Positions 34,931 to 42,077 of a stretch of DNA of 42,077 nucleotides are shown piece by piece. The notes beneath the pieces were generated by a model, which did no database searches, was not told the DNA's origin, and saw only the letters and a program-made list of their open reading frames with translations. Source of the DNA: Saccoglossus kowalevskii. Its lineage: Eukaryota; Hemichordata; Enteropneusta; Harrimaniidae. The stretch lies in the NCBI RefSeq assembly GCF_000003605.2, contig NW_003116452.1:246993-289069 (forward strand). The letters are read 5' to 3'. The translations under genes were made by a program, and so were the position numbers. Position 1 is the stretch's first letter; each line of letters starts with the position of its first letter.

Positions 34931-35175
34931 AAACAACGCCTGTCGCGCGAGTCGAGCCAGCTAGTATATACCCTCAATCTGTGATGCCACAAAATATATA
35001 ATGTCAAGGTGTAATCACACTTTGAGCATAAAAACAATCAAGCATTGGTGCCGGTAATCTTTTCGCTGCCTTGGCATTGGCTTAAAATTGTCTATAATAA
35101 TAAACAAGTCGGTTGCTATACAGCTGGTAGTGAGGAGAAGGATTACATTGCCTAATCTGCCACTCAAGGTTACAT
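34931..35175 (-). repeat. Right inverted terminal repeat of the DIRS-like element
   Basis: The reverse complement of the left repeat. It ends CACTCAAGGTTACAT at 35175. Divergence from the left repeat is moderate, which fits an old insertion. Confidence 0.9.
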
Positions 35176-35275
35176 GAACTGTCAAAACTAGCCTAAATCA
35201 AAGAAATGATAAACAGAGTATAATGTTGGGGAGTCAGGGACTGCTGACCATAACTTATTTACTAAACCGGCGCTT

Positions 35276-35490
35276 GGTTGGCGCATGCGCAGAAGCCCCC
35301 ATATGAAAAACCACAAAATCTGGCCTACCGTTGCCATGGCAATCTAAAAACCGATTTTTTAAATATTTTCGTCTCAAATATATCACCTCCTCAATGTCAG
35401 TGTTCAAATGCTCTTGTTTTTTATTTTGGCAAAGTTGCACACCGACGGGAGATCACCAGCGCCGACATTCTTACACTGTATCAACGTAAG
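35276..35490 (+). promoter_or_regulatory. Possible promoter/first exon with NRF1-like site
   Basis: GCGCATGCGCA at 35281-35291 matches the NRF1 palindrome, a common metazoan promoter element. About 200 bp on, TATCAACGTAAGT is a good splice donor (GT at 35486-35487). The interval is open in one frame without an ATG, so it could be a 5' exon of a gene whose coding exons I cannot see. Evidence is circumstantial. Confidence 0.25.
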
Positions 35491-36978
35491 TCCCAACGCA
35501 GTTTTGAATTTTGAATGAACTGTAAATGCTGCGTTCACACAAAGAATCTAGAAAACACAATTGCAAAACGGTCGGAAATAATATTTGTAATTATAACAGC
35601 AAAATACGCGATAGTTATAAATTTAAGTGATCTCTGAAGACTGAATGTTCTTTGCGAACTTCGTATATGGGCCCCCGTTCTAGTTATAAACCGACGTTAG
35701 CTTCATGTTCATCTCCTGCTATGGCAAAAGCCAAAGTCATTTTGTTCGTTTTTTGACCGGAGCGGATCGCCAACCAGCTTGTCAAACCTTTAGTCTATAC
35801 TTAAATGGTTAAATAGTGTGGAAAAGACATTTATGAACCAAATGCAACATGCATATATACAAGAAGTGATGTTAGATGTTTCGATGAATGTACGAATGAG
35901 TGCACGCATTTATCTGAGTCATAATCAGTAGGCTTTTGAAAATGATGAATTGTTTTATCACTTGCCCTACTTTAGGACTAAGATTAACTGATATAAACAG
36001 TGGAATTTAACTTCAGTGAGCAAAGTACAGAAAATACATTCAGAACTACATATAGTGAGGACATATCCCAAAAACTTGTACACAATCATATCCAGCAGTC
36101 CACTATATATGTACCAATGTAAAGTTGTTTTACTACGTTTATTTTAAAGTACACTAGGAGTTAATTTTCTAACTGATAAACACGCAGCTGTATATGTCAT
36201 GAATAACTTGTGGTTAGCATGAATGTCTATGCCAAAAATACCACATTAGGATGTAGGAGTACTTATTATATAGTAAATATTAAACATTTTAACCATGACA
36301 CCTTGTCTTTATATGCCTGTGGCAATTATCGACACTCAATCAGCAATAATATATATATACATTATTTCACTTGTAAGGGCTATTAAAGTTTTATTGAACT
36401 TCCCATTGGTGGAAAATATTAATTATAACATAAATATAACAAATTTGTAAAAGTTTCAAAATTGCGAATGTTGTTCTTGTGACATCAGATCAACATTATG
36501 CATAACCATCAATATGATACAAAGATGACAATATCTGGTTCCTGACACATTGAATCCTTTTGCACCATGCACGCCTCATAATATTTCTCGTATTAGGTTT
36601 CTGCTTTTGAGGTGTATGAACTTCGAAATTTGATCATATAAAATGACCCTTGGGGAATGAATGCAAGAATGATGGAATGGGCAATTAGGAGAGGAAATGT
36701 CAGGAAAATTACTCCGGGATACTTTGTATATTGTTAAATCAATTAAATACAATTGAATTTTCGATTATTAATTTACAAAGGGTGATCTATTATTGGGTTT
36801 ATGACGAATAATACAAACGATGTGAGTGTGATCGCTCATGGCTATTGATCTCCACACCAGAATAATATCTCAATGATACATGATAATATATTGAACTGTT
36901 TGTCCGGTCATACTAAAGGAACACGAATCACTATTTTCACTATAATCGAATTTTTTGTCAGTGAATATTAAATTGTTT
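35491..36978. other. Intergenic, no features seen
   Basis: AT-rich, with no recognisable frame or repeat family. Confidence 0.5.
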
Positions 36979-37320
36979 TAAGTCGCCAGGGCGAAAAATT
37001 ATTCGGAGGTTGCCCTCAGTGACAAGTCGCTTAAAGTGGGAGGGTCGTCACCTGCGCTCGCGCGGAAATTGAGTCCTAGCGATAACCACACACGCTAAAA
37101 ACGCAAAGGCTCAATGACGCGCTGTGGCTTATTCGCCGTCGCAGAGACTATGGGTCTTTTATCACTAATCTAGGTATTCGCTAGGGAACGTATAGTGCGG
37201 CTCTCTGTGGCTCCCTAGGTTACGAAGACTCTGCAAAGGAGAGTGGCTATGGCCATCTGACGCATGTGAGTGATACTTAGAACCCAGGATGAGTCCTGTG
37301 GTGTGGTACCCATGGCAGAA
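36979..37320. other. Unassigned GC-rich, CpG-rich island
   Basis: A roughly 340-bp block clearly richer in G+C and CpG than its flanks. It has several short inverted motifs (CTAGGGAACG against GGCTCCCTAG; AGGGC against GCCCT). There is no open frame of note. It resembles no rRNA or major snRNA that I can recall. An LTR, SINE or regulatory island are all possible. Confidence 0.4.
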
Positions 37321-39004
37321 AACTAGATTATCAAAATTAACAGTATAGAACTAACATAACATAACTGATAGATATTCATGATATACAAACACATCATCGT
37401 GCTCAATTTAAATTTGCAGTAGTGAGTCTCCCAGCGAAACTAGAAATTATCTAGGTAAAAGACTGTTAATCTGTTTCAAAACAATTGTATGTCTAGTAGG
37501 AACTGTAGGAATGTTTTCTGTAATGATTTATAGTGTAAATCTGTTGTGTTGCATTTGTAATATACATTATTTTGTCACACTGAGTTCACACTGCATAGTA
37601 TTATTTTATTTTTACAGTGATCGCGTGGGTAAAATTTCTCTTTGAGGCCATATCATGACCATTAACCATAACAGCTATGATTTACGTGACTACGTTAAAT
37701 TATATGACAATTTGGATTTCTTATTACACAGACATATACATCGATCTTGGATATCGTGAATTTTGATATATTGTAATGTCATGGCAACGCACTCGAATGG
37801 AAAAACGTTTCATGAAAAGGCCACTTTTATTTCATGGAAAATGGCAAATAATGATCATATTTATTGTAAACCTGAGGATCTTCACATTAACATATATTGT
37901 TACCTTCAGCCGATCGTGACGGAGACCGTACCTATTTTATTATTGATGTTTTAACCAACCGGAGTGTCTCGATTTGATTGGCTGTAGCTTCTTTTTATTA
38001 TACAGATGTACATAGGCAGTTTGAAATTAGCTCAATGACGCCAAAGTGTATGTACTATTATTTATCAATGACAAACCAAACGGGATTGAAATTAAATCTA
38101 TGTTTTTTTTAATTCTTTGCTTTTCTTTTAAGTATTTGAATATTTATTTGTTTTTCAGTTCAGTTTTGCTAACCGCGGGATTGACATATGACCAAGTCAC
38201 ATGCAACGAATATCTGTAGATGGTAATATGATATGTTCATCTGTCGTCCAGTCAGTTAAAAATATCATTATTCGGATTTCCATATCCGCAATATCGCTCT
38301 AGTCATATCGTTCATGCTCATTTAATGAGGTTCCATTATCATATATGTTACCCATAACACATGTCTATTACTGTTCATATATTAAAGTAGGGTCATGCAT
38401 ATTAAATGAGCTCGTATGACCATATTAGAGACATGTATTTTTAATGGTCCCATGACCATAAATGATAATTTAATATATGTTGGGCTAATCTTTTGCCGAA
38501 TACCTTCAGAATAACATTGGTTGCACGTCGCTAGTAACAATAGTTTTTTAGATATTCATAATAATGAGATACCATGACCATATATGGCTATCAAATATGT
38601 TATCCATTTCAATAAAACAGCAATAGTTACGCAGATTTAGTGATTTCCCCTGACCGTAATTGGCCATTAAATATGCTGCTCATATTGTATTGTAAATATT
38701 GTCCTTCAAAACCTTCAAAATTTGTGACCCAATGTTATCTGTAATTGGTCAACATTTATTTTCGGACAAATATAATTTTATTCTGATTTCGTAGTGGATG
38801 GTTTTTCGATATAGTATTATTTAAGTATTCAGAAGCTATTTTTTATATAAATTTTCATTATGGAAATTGCAAATGTGAAATCAGATTTAAGACATTTTAG
38901 TGCATGGTACGTTTTTATCATTTGTGTTTTTCCTCCCCAAAAATGTTGGCCAACATACTTTGAATTTTGATGATGCACATACAATATTGATATTTCAAAA
39001 TTAC
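37321..39004. other. Intergenic with degenerate repeats
   Basis: From about 38320 to 38760 a loose motif, ATGACCATATATGGCTATCA then AATATGTTATCCAT, recurs imperfectly several times. If the Gypsy pol to the right had a 3' LTR it should lie here, but I cannot delimit one. The perfect palindrome TGTTGGCCAACA is near 38944. Confidence 0.45.
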
Positions 39005-41220
39005 TACTCTTTGATAATTTCAGTTATATTTCCATTTTCATCATAACTGTTATCATCAGCATCTGAATCAACAACAGTAATACCGGCATTGTCGTTGTCA
39101 TAATTTGTGACATCTTCTGGCTCTATAGTATCAGAAAATATAGTTGGCATCCGAGTTCCAGTGAACCATACTTATTCCATGAAACTACTTCCATCCATGA
39201 TCTGTAGCTTGGATATCATCTATCATCTATCTCCTAAATGGGCATGTTTTCATAAATATGCAATGTTGTGCTGTGCCGATTTTTGTACCAGAACATCATT
39301 TCACGGTACATTGATTCCTTTTATTTCCTCCAATGGGTTATATGAATTGGTTGGTTTTGTATTTCTGCAGAAAATCCAGTCGCATTCACATATTGTCATA
39401 GGCTGATGGCCAAATTGGAGTGGTGCATCTATGCTGCATACCAGTCTCTATTATGAAGCTTTCAGACACTTCCGATGTATAACATGTGGACCGTTATCAG
39501 CTTTCATTAAAACTGAATAAACATGATTTGCAAAACACCTTTACATGGCTACTATTATTTTGTCACTTGTCATAGTATTCCGTATTTCAAATTCAAAGTA
39601 TCAGCTACAATAATTCATTATAACCAATCGATACCCACCAGAGGGGAGAGGGCCAAGCAGGTCTGAAAGAATATCTACCCATGGATGGATTGGTAGAACT
39701 GTAGACTATTTCAGCTCTGGAATTGATGGCTGGATAATTGGCCACCAGACGTTGGTAAGTAGTCTCTGTTTAGTCTGTAATATTCTCTGACGGCCCCCAT
39801 GAGCCAGATCAATCACTTGTGCTACAGTTTTGCTAGCTCAATTATAGTTGTATATCTTAGTAACACATAACCTATTGAGTCTAATTCAATTCTCACGGCA
39901 TTATAACTTGGTGAACAGTCTTTTCTGTCTGATTCAACACATCTTCTCAGTGTATACAATATTTTCTCTATTCTTTGTATTGGTATAGCTGTAGATGCTT
40001 CAATTTCAGCAACATATATAATGTACTCTTCAGTTTCTCCTCTCTGTATTGTGCTTTGTTTGTTTACTCACCAGTCGAGATTAGGCATCAGCTATGTTGC
40101 CTGGACCAGTAATATATAATCACAGTAAAGGAATATGGTTGCAAAGAAACCCCTTTTGACACATGACCTTTATGAGTGAATGTAGATCAGTGGTTTATGG
40201 CCTGTCAGTAATTTAAACTTGATCCCATACAGGTATTCATGGAACCGCTCACATGCCAAGACCAAGACCAATGCCAATACCTCCTTTTCTGTCTGGGAGT
40301 AACATTGCTCCACACTAGTCAAACTTCTACCGACATAGCTCCTCAGACAAACTTTTGCTTACTGCAAGTTAGCTTTCTCAGCGGTTCTGCTATTGTTCTA
40401 GCAAGTCATGGATATACCATGCTGAAAAGTTAGCTAAACCTGGAAAACTTCTGACCTCCTTAGCTTCCTACGGCTCTCTCCTACGGCTACCTTAGACAGC
40501 ACATTGGTCCATTCCGTAACACTTATCTTTGTTTAGTTTTAGTTCTGTTTCTTTGAGATGTTTTAACACTTCAACTGATCTTTGATCATGCTATTTTTTT
40601 TCACGGTCATGCACTATCATATCATGTGCTATGTACTGTTCTCCATTAGATATAGCTATTACTTGCTGTACATTGTACTGGTAGAGTTCAGGAGCAGAGC
40701 TAATATCGCACATTAACCTCTTGTAACAAAAAAAGTCGTATGTGTGTCACAAACGTAGTGATATCTCTGGACACTTCTGGCAACTTTATTTGATGAATTC
40801 CCTATTTAAAGTCTTAATTGCTGTACTCTATGCTTTGAATAATATTATGCAGTAGCTCGTTCACTGTTACTGTTGGTATAGGATTGTGTTCCCTGATAAC
40901 TGCTTTATTTCCCTGTCCTCATGTTAACATATAACCTTATGTTACCACATGCTTTTGGAATTATCACCACTGGGCTGACCTATGTAGTTTGGCCAATGCT
41001 TTCTCTATAATGTCCAGCTTTGATCTCATACTGAATGGTACACGTCTAGAATTTAAGCTACCTATACCATCAAACCACTTTGGGAACCTATCAAAATATA
41101 CCCAGTATTTAATTGTATGAGAATGTAATCCTACTTTCAAAACCTCTAGCTTCTCAACTGCTAAACAGCCCAATAACAATATATGGCTATCTCTAATTAC
41201 TTATAACTCAACTTCAGAAT
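39005..41220 (-). pseudogene. Ty3/Gypsy retrotransposon pol, heavily decayed
   Basis: Reading leftward on the minus strand, fragments appear in pol order in shifting frames. They are the start of reverse transcriptase (FDGIGSL, RRVPFSMRSKLD; about 41010-41110), palm pieces (TTFVTH; SSAPELYQ; the YxDD position reads IAHD near 40625), RNase H (EKEVLALV, ACERFHEYL, GIKFKLLTGHKPL; about 40165-40290), the LQPYSFTVI/IADA connection, and integrase (ADLAHGGR-like zinc arm remnant, WWP near 39735, PWVDILSDLLGPLPSG near 39650-39690, ADNGPHV near 39495, TTPIWPSAY). Many stops and frameshifts, and loss of the catalytic aspartate pair, show it is dead. The pol 5' part, protease and gag would lie to the right, beyond the mariner insertion. 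The closest types are Gypsy elements common in marine invertebrates. Confidence 0.85.
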
Positions 41221-41222
41221 TA

Positions 41223-42077
41223 CAAGAGGCGTTCAATAAGTAATGCCCCTGACCCATTTCCCATAGCAGGAGATTAATAAAACTTGACACAGTTATTAGT
41301 TATTCTCTACATAGGGAACAACCAGCGTTATGAATTTCTTCCATCGTTTGGTGCAGCTCTGGACATAGTTTTTGTAGAACACCCCAGGTTGGTCCTCCAA
41401 CTGTGTAACAACTTCAGAAATCAAGGCTGCATCATCTGGGGGAACGCTTTCCTTTCAAAAACAACTTCATGGCTAGGAAGAGATGAAAGTCAGAGGTGGC
41501 AAGGTCGGGAGATTAAGGGGGATGGAGGAGGATTTCATAGCCACGTGCTTCTGATCTGGCAACATGCGATTTGTGGACCGGAGTGTTGTCCTGCAGGAGG
41601 AGGATACCTATGCTGATCTTGCCCTGCTTCTTGATTTTGATAGCTTCTCCTAATTTCATCAAAAGTGGAGCGCAATAGGCTCCTGTAATTGCGGTACCCT
41701 TTGCCAGGAAATCTGTCATCACTACTCTGTCCTGGTTCCTTGCTTTGGTCTCTGGATCATAGTGATGGACCCTAGTTTCATCCTGTGTAATCAGTCTTTT
41801 CAAAAAATATTTTCAACACTCCGAATTCATCCTCGAGCACTCGACGCGTTTTTGCTTCTGGAAAGGTGTGGGCAACGTGGGAATCCATCTAGCAGACACC
41901 TTATATGCAAATGGTCATGAATGACAGTTTCCACAGACCATGTACCAATCTTGACCTCTTGGGCTATTTGACGAACAGTCGATCTTCCAAAATAGCTGCC
42001 TCAACTTGACGGACAGATGCCTCTTTATTGGCAGAAGAGGGACGACCAGGTCTGGGAGTTGTTTCCACAGACTTCCG
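41223..42077 (-). pseudogene. Mariner (Tc1/mariner) transposon, partial, decayed
   Basis: A minus-strand mariner transposase that runs off the right edge. Motifs in order from the edge leftward are GRPSSANKEASVRQVEAAIL (paired-like HTH region, about 42000-42055), GTWSVETVIHDHLHIR (second HTH, about 41905-41960), DETRVHHYDPETK (first catalytic Asp block, 41751-41784) and DNTPVHKS (second catalytic Asp, about 41566-41589). Frameshifts and stops separate the blocks, so it is inactive. The left end is CAAGAGGCGTTCAATAAG at 41223, directly after a TA at 41221-41222, the expected target dinucleotide. It abuts the Gypsy pol, suggesting insertion into that element. The other TIR lies outside the window. 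Confidence 0.9.

Larger units (their letters stand above)
33003..35175 (+). mobile_element. DIRS-like tyrosine-recombinase retrotransposon, internally deleted
   Basis: About 2.17 kb is bounded by long inverted terminal repeats and carries, in order, a small gag-side ORF, an inserted 0.4-kb repeat, a partial second copy of that ORF, and the C-terminal part of a tyrosine recombinase abutting the right repeat. Inverted rather than split direct repeats, with a terminal recombinase, are the DIRS1-type layout. The reverse transcriptase, RNase H and methyltransferase regions of complete DIRS elements are missing (such elements are usually 4-6 kb). It therefore cannot mobilise itself. No target-site duplication is expected for this class and none is seen. 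Confidence 0.85.

Noticed and set aside
37280..37322. GGATGAGTCC followed by GAAAA, recalling a hammerhead ribozyme core
   Set aside because: The invariant CUGAUGA is not present and the helices cannot be drawn.
40239..40433. 64-codon plus-strand frame
   Set aside because: Opposite to the RNase H region of the Gypsy pol remnant.
41284..41616. 110-codon plus-strand frame at the right end
   Set aside because: Opposite to the mariner transposase blocks on the minus strand; a shadow.

Overview
The window looks like nuclear DNA of an invertebrate animal. It is AT-rich, has spliced genes with GT-AG introns, long non-coding stretches and many decayed transposons (L2 LINE, DIRS-like, Ty3/Gypsy and mariner). 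No operon, CRISPR array or bacterial gene layout is visible. NXPE genes in tandem, a somatostatin/opioid-type GPCR and DIRS elements would suit an invertebrate deuterostome such as a hemichordate or lancelet. That placement is inference; no single marker proves it.

Region 1 (1-17.8 kb) is a tandem duplication carrying two NXPE (neurexophilin and PC-esterase) genes. Copy A enters from the left and only its terminal exon (948-1768) is inside. Copy B is complete: four exons (10498-10581, 12683-13401, 13621-13676, 14416-15236) join in phase to a 559-residue protein, the usual family length. Homology between the copies also covers the last intron and downstream DNA (about 28-5445 against 13686-17785). 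Between them lie a satellite of about 150-bp units (3.4-4.7 kb) and a minisatellite of about 32-bp units (7.8-10.2 kb). An L2 LINE 3' end interrupts the minisatellite, which ends about 270 bp before the first recognised exon of copy B.

Region 2 (17.8-33 kb) has one recognisable gene, an intronless rhodopsin-class GPCR of 338 residues (26941-27957). The rest is non-coding: a foldback element with arms of about 70 bp (23634-23963), an 873-bp interval bounded by a perfect 33-bp inverted repeat (29404-30276), microsatellites, and a 0.4-kb repeat (31433-31825) that recurs at 33750-34177.

Region 3 (33-35.2 kb) is an internally deleted DIRS-like tyrosine-recombinase retrotransposon. It has inverted terminal repeats, a small gag-side ORF with a SAM-like motif, a second repeat copy inside it, and the decayed C-terminal part of a tyrosine recombinase.

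Region 4 (35.2-42.1 kb) has a possible promoter/first exon, an unassigned GC-rich island, a decayed Ty3/Gypsy pol on the minus strand (about 41220 down to 39005), and a decayed mariner transposase, also minus strand, that abuts the Gypsy sequence at a TA and runs off the right edge.

No convincing new biological system was found. The best leads are the NXPE gene pair with its rearranged promoter-side minisatellite, the DIRS derivative, and a five-copy foldback family.
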